Positions 11,713 to 24,300 of a DNA stretch of 64,000 nt are shown here, in pieces. Below the pieces are notes generated by a model. It was not told the origin of the DNA. It did not search any database and saw only the letters and a list, made by a program, of their open reading frames with translations. The DNA lies in assembly GCF_037042905.1 (NCBI RefSeq), contig NC_087247.1:79530420-79594419 (forward strand), written 5' to 3'. Position numbers and translations under genes: made by a program. Each line of letters opens with the position of its first letter. Within the stretch, counting starts at the first letter, position 1. This DNA is from Lytechinus pictus (lineage: Eukaryota > Echinodermata > Echinoidea > Temnopleuroida > Toxopneustidae).

Positions 11713-14456
11713 CATAGTCCTACCTGTATATTCCCCACAGGCAGGATGGTAATGAACCCTTGAGTGACCATAGTCCTACCTGTAGATTCCCCACAGGCAG
11801 GATGGTAATGAACCCTTGAGTGACCATAGTCCTACCTGTAGATTCCCCACAGGCAGGATGGTAATGAACCCTTGAGTGACCATAGTCCTACCTGTAGATT
11901 CCCCACAGGCAGGATGGTAATGAACCCTTGAGTGACCATAGTCCTACCTGTAGATTCCCCACAGGCAGGATGGTAATGAACCCTTGAGTGACCATAGTCC
12001 TACCTGTAGATTCCCCACAGGCAGGATGGTAATGAACCCTTGAGTGACCATAGTCCTACCTGTAGATTCCCCACAGGCAGGATGGTAATGAACCCTTGAG
12101 TGACCATAGTCCTACCTGTAGATTCCCCACAGGCAGGATGGTAATGAACCCTTTAGTGACCATAGTCCTACCTGTAGATTCCCCACAGGCAGGATGGTAA
12201 TGAACCCTTGAGTGACCATAGTCCTACCTGTAGATTCCCCACAGGCAGGATGGTAATGAACCCTTGAGTGACCATAGTCCTACCTGTAGATTCCCCACAG
12301 GCATGATGGTAATGAACCCTTGAGTGACCATAGTCCTACCTGTAGATTCCCCACAGGCAGGATGGTAATGAACCCTTGAGTGACCATAGTCCTACCTGTA
12401 GATTCCCCACAGGCAGGATGGTAATGAACCCTTGAGTGACCATAGTCCTACCTGTAGATTCCCCACAGGCAGGATGGTAATGAACCCTTGAGTGACCATA
12501 GTCCTATCTGTAGATTCCCCACAGGCAGGATTGTAATGAACCCTTGAGTGACCATAGTCCTACCTGTAGATTCCCCACAGGCAGGATGGTAATGAACCCT
12601 TGAGTGACCATAGTCCTACCTGTAGATTCCCCACAGGCAGGATGGTAATGAACCCTTGAGTGACCATAGTCCTACCTGTAGATTCCCCACAGGCAGGATG
12701 GTAATGAACCCTTGAGTGACCATAGTCCTACTTGTAGATTCCCCACAGGCAGGATGGTAATGAACCCTTGAGTGACCATATTCCTACCTGTATATTCCCC
12801 ACAGGCAGGATGGTAATGAACCCTTGAGTGACCATAGTCCTACCTGTAGATTCCCCACAGGCAGGATGGTAATGAACCCTTGAGTGACCATAGTCCTACC
12901 TGTAGATTCCCCATAGGCAGGATGGTAATGAACCCTTGAGTGACCATAGTCCTACCTGTAGATTCCCCACAGACAGGATGGTAATGAACCCTTGAGTGAC
13001 CATAGTCCTACCTGTAGATTCCCCACAGGCAGGATGGTAATGAACCCTTGACTGACCATAGTCCTACCTGTAGATTCCACACAGGCAGGATGGTAATGAA
13101 CCCTTGACTGACCATAGTCCTACCTGTAGATTCCACACAGGCAGGATGGTAATGAACCCTTGACTGACCATAGTCCTACCTGTAGATTCCCCACAGGCAG
13201 GATGGTAATGAACCCTTGAGTGACCATAGTCCTACCTGTAGATTCCCCACAGGCAGGATGGTAATGAACCCTTGAGTGACCATAGTCCTACCTGTAGATT
13301 CCCCACAGGCAGGATGGTAATGAACCCTTGAGTGACCATAGTCCTACCTGTAGATTCCCCACAGGCAGGATGGTAATGAACCCTTGAGTGACCATAGTCC
13401 TACTTGTAGATTCCCCACAGGCAGGATGGTAATGAACCCTTGAGTGACCATAGTCCTACCTGTAGATTCCCCACAGGCAGGATGGTAATGAACCCTTGAG
13501 TGACCATAGTCCTACCTGTAGATTCCCCACAGGCAGGATGGTAATGAACCCTTGAGTGACCATAGTCCTACCTGTAGATTCCCCACAGGCAGGATGGTAA
13601 TGAACCCTTGAGTGACCATAGTCCTACCTGTAGATTCCCCACAGGCAGGATGGTAATGAACCATTGAGTGACCATAGTCCTACCTGTAGATTCCCCACAG
13701 GCAGGATGGTAATGAACCATTGAGTGACCATAGTCCTACCTGTAGATTCCCCACAGGCAGGATGGTAATGAACCCTTGAGTGACCATAGTCCTACCTGTA
13801 GATTCCCCACAGGCAGGATGGTAATGAACCCTTGAGTGACCATAGTCCTACCTGTAGATTCCCCACAGGCAGGATGGTAATGAACCCTTGAGTGACCATA
13901 GTCCTACCTGTAGATTCCCCACAGGCAGGATGGTAATGAACCCTTGAGTGACCATAGTCCTACCTGTAGGTTCCCCACAGACAGGATGGTAATGAACCCT
14001 TGAGTGACCATAGTCCTACCTGTAGATTCCCCACAGGCAGGATTGTAATGAACCCTTGAGTGACCATAGTCCTACCTGTAGATTCCCCACAGGCAGGATG
14101 GTAATGAACCCTTGAGTGACCATAGTCCTACCTGTAGATTCCCCACAGGCAGGATGGTAATGAACCCTTGAGTGACCATAGTCCTACCTGTAGATTCCCC
14201 ACAGGCAGGATGGTAATGAACCCTTGAGTGACCATAGTCCTACTTGTAGATTCCCCACAGGCAGGATGGTAATGAACCCTTGAGTGACCATAGTCCTACC
14301 TGTAGATTCCCCACAGGCAGGATGGTAATGAACCCTTGAGTGACCATAGTCCTACTTGTAGATTCCCCACAGGCAGGATGGTAATGAACCCTTGAGTGAC
14401 CATAGTCCTACCTGTAGATTCCCCACAGGCAGGATGGTAATGAACCCTTGAGTGCT
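11713..14456 (+). repeat. 56-bp minisatellite, 49 units
   Basis: The unit begins CATAGTCCTACCTGTAGATT and ends AACCCTTGAGTGAC. The first unit starts at 11713 and the last at 14401, exactly 48 x 56 bases later, so there is no net insertion or deletion over 49 copies. Differences are single-base changes, some clustered in neighbouring units (for example GACTGACC and TTCCACACAGG near 13050-13165), the signature of unequal exchange. Each unit contains CCTGT ... ACAGG, which can fold into a small hairpin. There are no unique spacers, so this is not a CRISPR array. Confidence 0.95.
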
Positions 14457-15273
14457 CCTAACCCTATTAAACCCACTATAGGCTATAGTTTTATTTTTTG
14501 AGAAAGTGAGTCCAAACAGGTCTGAGTTTGAACGTTTAATGCCAGCCAAGTCCTCTAAATTACGGTATAAATTAAGGTCTAACTGGTTCTTTAATTAATC
14601 ATTTATGAATTATAATATACAATCGGTACTCACCGGTTCTTTTGTTGATTTTTTCCCCACTTTTATAATGAGTTTGCACCAATTTCCGTGACGAGCCTTA
14701 TCGCGATAGACAGCTTCACATCCTTTATTTATGAATAGAGCGCCCCTTATGATTCAGTTTTAGTTGTCTAAAATATCATGTAATATTTTATTCTGTATAT
14801 ATTTCATAATAAAATATATAATTATGGAAGTCTCACGAGAGAGATGATTAACAGATCAGCTGACGAGTACGCGTGTCACGTGAACCGCATATCAGCTCCG
14901 ACTACCAGAAAAAGCAGAAAAGAGGCCTAAAATGTAAGTATTCCTTTATTTTCATTTCATTTTAGTTATAAATTCACGTTCAGACTAAATGTCATGTGCA
15001 GCCCCACTAAAAATCAATTAATTAATGCATGAATCCCACTCGTATTTTACCGATATTTGATGAGTGCCTGATTTGAAGCTAGTACATGTACCAACACATA
15101 TGTGGGATTGTCGTCTATGAGGTCCATACATGTCAATGTTAGGACCTCATTGGTACTAGGAGTGATTAAACCCTACTATTATTTTTTTCACTTTGGGTGG
15201 CCGGCTGTCACAAAAGGAACTCTTTCCCTAAAGGGTTGTAAAACATAATTTTTGTTCATATTCTCTCACTCAG
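14457..15273. other. Sequence upstream of the first visible Artemis exon
   Basis: No coding exon is recognised. A CACGTG E-box-like palindrome is at 14877-14882, and AAT/GTAAGTA at 14934 looks like a splice donor, possibly of a noncoding exon. The required exon encoding the SHCHK segment is not here. The polypyrimidine run before the exon-2 acceptor (TTCTCTCACTCAG) is clear. Confidence 0.4.
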
Positions 15274-15325
15274 ATCACATGGTTGGTCTCTCCAGCAAGA
15301 AGTTTGCCGATAGACTAAAATGCAA
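15274..15325 (+). CDS. DCLRE1C: Artemis exon 2
   Basis: It reads [17 protein letters not shown] with a split final K/N codon. The first codon is completed by a G from exon 1 (phase 1). The flanks are CACTCAG and GTAAGT. DH corresponds to D37-H38 of the HxHxDH zinc motif. The 52-bp length fits the short second exon I recall for the vertebrate gene. Confidence 0.85.
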
Positions 15326-18300
15326 GTAAGTCAGAGGGTAAAACCAACATATTCTATAACTAAGATGAAAGGTACAATTCCTTTGCCATGTTTCCAAGTG
15401 AGATTTGAATTACCCCCATTTGAATATCTGGAAATAGGGCCTTTTCAATATTGACAAATCCTAATCAAACAATTCATGCTTTTATTTTATATTTTCTTAA
15501 TTTAAAAAAAATCATTCATTGTTCGGATAGGAGGTACTCGTGAAGAGTATTCTGATACTTACTCCCATCAATTAGCTAATTGTGTGTCTATAGGAAATAG
15601 AGATATAATTTAGGAGACCAGGAAGAATAAGTCTCAAAAGACTAGGGGCAATTTGTAGCAATAAATGGAGTACCCATACACGTTGCTTCCAATAACTAGC
15701 GTACTTGTTAGTTGTACCTTAATAACGTAGATTAGAATTTGAGTTTTGTGATATTTTCTAGTTTGGTCTAAAGATATCAATTGAAGGAAGTTTCAATATG
15801 AGGAAGCTCTTGAAAATCAACCAATACAAATAATATGACTTCAGTAATATTTTACCTACATGTATCTTGTCTTTTTATGAACAGTCCCCACATTAAATTG
15901 TACTGCTCAGAAGTGACCTTTGAATTTCTACTGACAGATGAGAGGTACAAGCACTTACAGGCCAGTTTATTCTCACTCCCAATTGAACAGACCAGCACAG
16001 TCATACTAGTCAATGAATTTAATGGACAGGTATGTGGTCTTTCACAATAGGGAATTTTTTCACTCCACGGTGCATAACGGATTGAAGAACATAGAAAATA
16101 TATTGTCAAATGCCCTTCATTGCAATGAACAACCAGGGCCCTGTTGCATAAAAGTTTATGTATTGATTTATGTGATGATTTATGTCACGATTTATGTCAT
16201 ACAGCATAAATCATGACATAAACACAAATATTGACATAAATCCGTTGCATAAAGCTTTATGTCTTAAATCACGACATAAAATCATGACATAAATCCATAT
16301 GAATGACATAAATTTAAGTCGTGATTAAAATCAAGACATAAACGACTGCTTTCCGCAATAAGTGACTAAAGGGTAATTTTACGATTATTTTTTATGATTA
16401 TGCCCTTTTTACTTTGATGATATTTTGAGTTTTACTTGGGCCTGCGAAATAATTTTTGTGTCATTGGATAGTGCATGATGTATTCTTTCAATATTTTTAA
16501 ATATAATAATCATAGATATTTCCCTTATTTTTATAAGCAAAACTAGGCCATAGCATAATAGTTAATGTGCTTGCTTAATTGAGGATTATACATTTTCCTT
16601 AGAATAATATTTAAATTTATTTCAACGTCGCATACTTTTCAAGCACCACCCCTCCCTCCCAAAATAATGATAATAACTTTGACTTTAGTCTAGAATCGCC
16701 CCTTTTGTGCTAAATTCAGATGTGAGTAAACAAGAAATTTGCTACTCACGGAATCGGGTGATTTCAAGTCCGGTGTTGGCGTTGGTGTTGAAATTTTGAT
16801 TTTTTCCCCTAGCTCCAAAATCTATTTGTGTGTTAGAAATCATGTTGCCATGGTAACGGCATATTATATGACAAAAAAAGTAAAAAACTTTCTGTTTTAA
16901 TTACTTCATCGATTTTCAACCAATTCTAATGAAACTCGGTTCATACATTGAGTTAGAGGTAGAGGTGTGACAGACACATATTTTGTGTGTATTGGAAATT
17001 GTGTTGCCATGGTTACAACATATTATAGGCCCCAAATTAGGTAAAAATCTATTGGTTCCAACTACTTGATTAGTTTTCAACCAATTCTCATGAAATTTGG
17101 CTCACACATTGGTCTCGAGGTAAAGATGTACCGGACATATTTTTGCATGTGATGGAAATCGTGTTGCCATGGTAACAGTATATAATATGTCAAAAATTAG
17201 GCAAAAATCTTGGGGTTCAAACTACTCAATCAGTAATTCTCATGACTTGCTCACACATTCATGTAGGTCTTTGGTAAAGATGGGCAATTTTTTTTTCCAT
17301 GTGTTGGAAACCGTTGCCATGGTAACGGCATAGGGCAGGGGTATTAATCACCTTCAGTGATAGTGCTAGTTTAATTTACCCAAAAATTTTGCTCGCTCGC
17401 AGTTTTTAGAAATTTTGCCCCTTAAAAATTTAAATCAAAAAGCCACCCCCTTAAACTATAAAAAAGAAAACTCCTTCGCAGAGAACAATATTTATATCAG
17501 TCATCCCCAAACCATGAACTCCACGATTGACAACCGTGCATATATCCCTGTAATCATTTATTCATTTTTTTTTTCTTTATAATTTTAGTTTAGTGGAGCG
17601 TTGTGGCCCAGTGGATTAGTCTTCGGACTTTGAAACAGAGGGTCGTGGGTTCGAATCCCAGCCATGGCGTAATTTCCTTCAGCAAGAAACTGATCCACAG
17701 TGTGCTGCACTCAACCCAGGTGAGGTAAATGGGTACCGGTAGGAAGTAATTCCTTAAAAAGCTGTGTGCGCTATGAATGCCTAGCTTAGCCGGGTAATAT
17801 AGGAGCGCCTTGAGCACCTAACAAGGTGGATATGTGCGCAATATAAATACCCTATATTATTATTATTATTGTCTATTTTATAGGCGTGTCATGGAACCCT
17901 CTTGCCTGTGCAGTTGGGCAAGGGTTACAAATTTGGAAGCACAATTGGGCAATTTTGTCAAGAAAATACTTGACAGAAAAAAATAAATAAATGTTCCTCA
18001 CTTCCGAACAAAGGTCTAATCAGATGAGGGTTTCCTTTCCCAAAACTGGCAATTAGAGATGGGGCGATTTGGGGGCACTTAAAAAACCCCCACTTATTGT
18101 CCAAATTCCAAGAGTGCACATTAGGGGCCACTGCTCATCACAGCTTTGTGCCTAAATTGGGACACGTTCATGCCACCTGTATCCCTTGATCCATACCTCT
18201 GTCACCCATCATTTATATTTTGTCATCTTTGAGCACCTGGCCATTTTCTTTCTATCTCTCATCAAATGTGACCCCCCCCCCCCAAAAAAAAAAAAAAAAA

Positions 18301-21300
18301 ATGCTTTATCCTCTTTTTCCCTTTTCACTATCTCCCTCCTTCCGAGATTGGCTCACTATCATTCTCGAAATTTATCTCTTTAATTCTCTATACATCTCTC
18401 TATCTCTGTTAATGACTCCTTCACATTTATACTTTTTCCTTTCCCTTCTCCCATTCTAATTCAACTTGCCCCCCCCCCCCCTCTCTCTCATTATTCCTTA
18501 TACAGTGTAATCTTTGCATATCTGGATCTTTCTAATTTTTATATAAATTTTCCTTTTAATTTATCGCCCTTGCTACTTCAAATCTTCATCTCAATCAATT
18601 ATGTTTCCAATTTGACAATTCATGGGACAATATTTAGAATTCTTAAAAAAATAATACTACAATTTTCTACGAATATTAATTACTATTTTTAGTATGGAAA
18701 CATGTGTGTTCTGAGGGGTGAATCATATTTTAACCACACACTAAAATTTGTAAAACAATATAATCTTGTCACCTGTCCCATGTCCTTTAATCATGACTGT
18801 ATAAACATGATTAAAAGAGGTACAACTACAAACATGACACATAATAATACATTAAAAAAAGAATAACAATATCGCCTTTGTATGCTCAATAAATATTTCC
18901 ATTTAAAAGAGACAAAGATTTCTGTAAGATTTCATAAAGAGGAACTCACAGAGATGTAATGTATTCTTCTCATTTTCTCCTCTTCCACCCCTCTTCTTTT
19001 TCTTTTTCTTCTTCATCTTCTTCTTCTCCTCTTCCTTCTTTGTCGCCTTCTTTTCTACTTATTGTTCATTTGTATTATGACTTATCATCATTATCATTAT
19101 AATAATTTTATGATAAAAAATCATAAAAATGTATCCCCAATATCAATATAATGATTATCTTTGAAAAATGAAAATGAGTACTTTTGTTAATTTTACAAAG
19201 CATTTTGAGAATACTTCAGTGAACAGTCTTATAGTTCCATTGCCAGGTGCAACCAGGTCCATGACGTCATGTCTTCAAAAGTCTTTACTCTTGAACAATC
19301 TGAAATAAGAAGAATCAGTGCAAACAACGTTAGCAGCTCAATTTGACAATAGCAGAGTGTTCACATACATGTACATGTACATGTAAGATTTATCTCTTTA
19401 AAGGGGAATCCAACCCAAATAAAAACTTGTTTTTATAAGGAAAAGAAAAATCAGACAAGTTGATAGGTGAAAGTTTGAACAATATTGGACAAACAACAAG
19501 AAAGTTAAGAATTTTTAAAAGTGGTAAATATTGGTAATCACTATATCCATGGAGACTTCAAATTGGCCGCATATGGGATGACATAGTGATGTAAGGCAAG
19601 GACTACTCTTCCATGTACTCCAATACATATTATGGCTAAAATGTCATTTTTCCCAAAAGTTTTATTTCAAATTGTATTTTTCTTTCATGAGGACATAAAA
19701 CAATATACTACCTGGGCTATATTTAGATTACTGCCCCAGGGGAATGGGTACTTAGGAGAAAACCACAAATCCCTGATAATAAAGTACATGGCCTATGAGA
19801 AAGGTGTCCTTGCCCCTTGTCATAATTTACTTACTCAGTTGCCAATTTGAAATCTTCATAGTATTAGTGATCTCAATTTTAAAGCAGCTATAACTTTCTT
19901 ATTGCTTGTCCGATTTCTTTCAAACTTTCACCAATCTGTTTAATTTATTTTTCTTCTTCCCAACACAACATTTTATAGCCAAGGCTGGATTCCCCTTTAA
20001 GATTATGAAAGAGCTTTATGAGATTGCAATCACAGGCTTGAAATAAACAAAGGTTGAATGTGAAATTAAAAAAATGGTTGATAGTCTCCGAATATTATTT
20101 TTGATACCCTTACATTGAAGTCAGAATATATGTCATTTCAATCATAACATGTTACTTAAGGAGGGCAAGGGTGTAGGGTAGGCGACTCACCTCTAGTAGT
20201 GGGGGAAATAATACCCCTTTCATAAACCCAATAAAACACAATTATGCGGCTAATAACAGCATAATTTGGTCGTAAAATCAGAGGAGGACAAGAGTTATCC
20301 GCATTATTCTGATGCTGCTATTATCCGCATAATAGCGGCATCGGGACAAGATTTTGAGTTTATGAACGTATTTCCAAATAATGCGGATAATTGCCATGGT
20401 GCAGTCATAAGGTCACCCTTTTCCAACACAACCGCATTGGAGGGGGCGTGTCCAGTTGTCATGACGATTATCCGCCTTTTTCAGGACGGGCGCTCGTAAA
20501 AATAATTTATGGAGTTTGTGAACGCAATTTTTATTGAATTATCCGCATTACTCTTAGGCGGCTAATTGGAGGATATGTTTTATTGGGTTTATGAAAGGGG
20601 TATAAGAGAACTATAAAAGAGGGGAAAAACAAGAAATGGGGCTAAAATACAAGAACACAAAATTGAGGTCAAGGTCATGTTTATGTTACCAACTTGCCAC
20701 CTATCCCTACTACCACTATTTCATTCTTAAATGCACTTATATTGTGTTTATGCTTGTAAGCTCTCATTGTTTGTCTCTTTGTTGAGATTCTAATAAAAAA
20801 TATAAATCAAATGAATCCGAATTTCTTGCAAAAGTTAAGTGGAAAATAATTATAACAATAGTATGGATCCAATAGTCTACCTAGATTTTATTTTTATTTT
20901 GACAATTTACATTGTTGTTCTAACATATTTTTGAGAATGCATTCCATAATAATATTGTCATTGATTGAAATATTAAGAGGGCTCAGATGTCAATTTAAAC
21001 TTGACTTTCTATAAAAATTCATGAGATTGATATTATCAATTTTTGTGAGTAAATTTAAGATGAATTTATTACAAGATTTGGATTAATTGTATAAAGAGAT
21101 TCATATTTGAAAATTGATATAACAGTACATCACATTTACAACCGTTCTTAAGAGTAAAATAAATAAAATAAAATATTACCATACAGTATACTTGTATTTA
21201 CAAGTAGAATGTTCAATAAACACAACTTTATATAAAAACTCACCTTCATACTAGAAGCTTGACCCCCTGATCCAAAGAGAGATTTCTTGTTCAATGGCAC

Positions 21301-24300
21301 ACAGTGGCAGAGTGTCTGGACTTCCATCTCCTTCCAGTTGCTGTCCCCCTATCTCTTCCTCTTCTCACCATTTGTGTGGTTCACCTGTTAGAAAAGTGAA
21401 TACCAAATTTTTCATAGTAACAGATGAGAGTGAATTCATATTTATATTTTTGTATAAACAACAACTGAAGTCCCTTAAAAAAAAAAAAAAATTATCATTA
21501 CAGATTTTGTCAAATATATTTGACAGGGTATTGGACTGTCGTTACGGTTTCACTGGCTATTATCAGAACTGTGTAAAAATGAATTCTATTCATGAGTGCA
21601 TTGTGAATACAGATCAAAGACAAATAAGGTCTAGTCATTCAACCTTGAAAAGGTTTGATAAACACACTAAGAATCGGGGTTCAAATTTGAACATTAGGGG
21701 TTGTTACAATAAGGGGTGCTAATGAGAGCAATTATGCTCATTTGTGCACATTTATGGGTGTAGCATAAGCTATATTAAGCACTATATAGGGCGCAGATCT
21801 GAACCATGTAATACAGGTTAAATAATTTGAACATTTTTAATGTTTAAGTATTATGCACCTTAAAAGATAAAATGTTGCCCCTTTTATCACTTAGGGTGCA
21901 ATATTACAAGGAGAGTACAAGTGTTTCATTTAGGCTTCGTTTTTTTAATGTTAGAAAAATATGTAAGAAAAATGATTTACACACGTAAAATATGAATACT
22001 TCTAATGAAGATAGGTTTTATAGGTAAGAAAATTGTAGGCCCTTTAATTCTATATACAAAAATTAGTGATTTTCTTCACTTCAAATTGCCAAGGTTTTTT
22101 TTTCTAAAAACAGCACCCCTTTAATAATTGATCTTAAAAAATCCTCTTTACAGTAAATAGGTAAAAGGAATAGAATATAGAATGAGAAATTCTTCATAAC
22201 AGTCAATAAGAGAATTTCAATTATCATGGTCATTTTATCCACAGATCAGAAACCAAGCATTTGATAAGGTTTTTAACCTGTAAAACAAATCAAAGAACTA
22301 AAATGTGCGCTATATCCTCAGAAGTGTATTAAACTTGATATCAAACAGATAGCTTGTCTACAGGGCAGTGGCCAGCTCTCAGTGAATACATTTAAATCAG
22401 AAAACACAAAAGAGGATACATAGATTTTTTTTTTGTTGACTGCCTGTTCAACTTGTTGTTTTTGTTAAAAATTGGAAGAGTCTAAATATCCATAGAAGAT
22501 GTACATTAATATCTATATTAGATATCAACATACGATGTAGTCATCAGTCTCATCAGACTAGTTTTTCGTGAAGTTACATGTCTTTTCAGTTCAGTGTTTG
22601 ACTTCATTAGTTCAGTGTGTAATTCCCCCCCCCCCCCTTCCTGTTCAGCAGTCTCCAGTCTTCGTAAGCACAGAGGGTGACCCAGGAATTTTTGAATTAT
22701 TTTATCACCTTTATTACACACCAATCACATCGTTTTTTTTTTTCTTAACAGAGAGGGACTCCCCCCCCCCCCTCGCTCCTAGGGTCTTATACTCTATATG
22801 TTATTGTAGTGCATATCTATCTACCAACTGATAAATCTTGACTAGATCTAGGCCTCTGCCCCTGGCACTAGAAAACAATATTATATTAGAGCTAGACTAC
22901 CCTATTCCATAGCTCTTTCATAAACCCAGTGGGCTCCACCACCATAGCGTAGACAACGGAGGCCCCGTCTCCCAAAAGTTTAAGTTAGAACCTACACATG
23001 TACATGTACTGGATTCTATTTGAATTTTTATGTCAGAGGTAAAAAGTCAGGCTTAAGATTAGACATAGAATAGACCTAGAGAAACATGTGTAGTTCTAGT
23101 AGATCTACATGTATAATGTTAGATAGATGATAGATAGGCCCTACAAATGATTAGCTCAATAATGATGTAAAGACAGTTTCAGTTTTGGGCCCTAGAGAAT
23201 ATACAAATAAATCACAAGCGATGGCTCGTTCCTGAGCTAGACATCTATTCTAGATCTCTTGTATTGCTAAACTAGATTAGGTCCCGGATTAGATCTCGGT
23301 TTTGATCTATAATAAATGCATGAATGGAAGTAACCCAGGGAGCTCCGGCCCGCAAAGCGGGCCGGCTTCGCGGGCCGGATCGAGCCCCCTGGGTTAGAAT
23401 GGAAGGAGCCCCATACAACATCATAGGCTCAGCCCAACTAATTTAGACCCCTCGGCTAGGCCTTAACTTAGTCTTAGTTAGTTAGGGCTAGGCCTAGAAA
23501 TAGTCTAGGGCCTGGTCAGTGAGTGACAGAGTATATTTTGTATAGACTCTAGAGTCTAGTCTAGACTTTAGTCTAATCTAGACTAGGCCTAACGTTAGAT
23601 CTATTATTAAAATTTTCCAGGAAGGGCAGTGCCAGGGGTGCTCTTAAAAAAACCTATAGTATGGCCTAGGCTAAAAATCAATGAAACTGTGCAATAGAAT
23701 GTCGTGAAGATAAATTAAAACTGTTTTCTGTCGGTGTTAATTCCAAGAACTATTCGTGTTTATCCGATGCTTGAACCTTAAAATCAATGTCCAATGTCGT
23801 GAAGATTATTTAACACTGTGTTTCTGTCGGTGTTGATTCCATGCATTAAGCCATTACTTGTCTGTGTTAGACGCCGGAACCTCCGGCTAGTACTGCCGGC
23901 GTTGTACGGCTAAAGCAGCCGTAGAGTAACCGAGCAATCATTGCATAAAATGGACGGCGATAATAATTCATTTAAACGATCTTTTTATACTTAGAAACTT
24001 TGAATTTTGGTCAGAAAGTGAGATATATATATTATCTATGATATACAAACAATGAAAATTGGATACATACCAAAATATGCCTCTATCCCGTCAAAATGGG
24101 AAGCCGAAGACCCTTTTTCGCAAGAACTTGCTGCGGCTGGAAAATGACGACTTATGCCAAGTTTATGTCAACAGGCTCGTTCATGACTATTCAGTTTATG
24201 TATATCGCGTGATAACTTGACATAAGCTAAAACAATACTTAAATATTTTTATGCAACGAAATTTATGTCAACGACATAAGCTATGCATGATTTTATGTCA

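Noticed and set aside
11713..14456. CRISPR-like impression of the 56-bp direct repeats
   Set aside because: Units are contiguous with no unique spacers, and the DNA is eukaryotic with introns; it is a minisatellite.
14590..14720. Possible - strand exon ending at CCG/GTGAGT near 14635
   Set aside because: Only about 39 codons without a Met and no recognisable protein; no acceptor or partner exon seen.
17587..17660. Functional tRNA gene
   Set aside because: A and B boxes are present, but the sequence is fused to a SINE body and (ATT)n tail, and the cloverleaf is imperfect.
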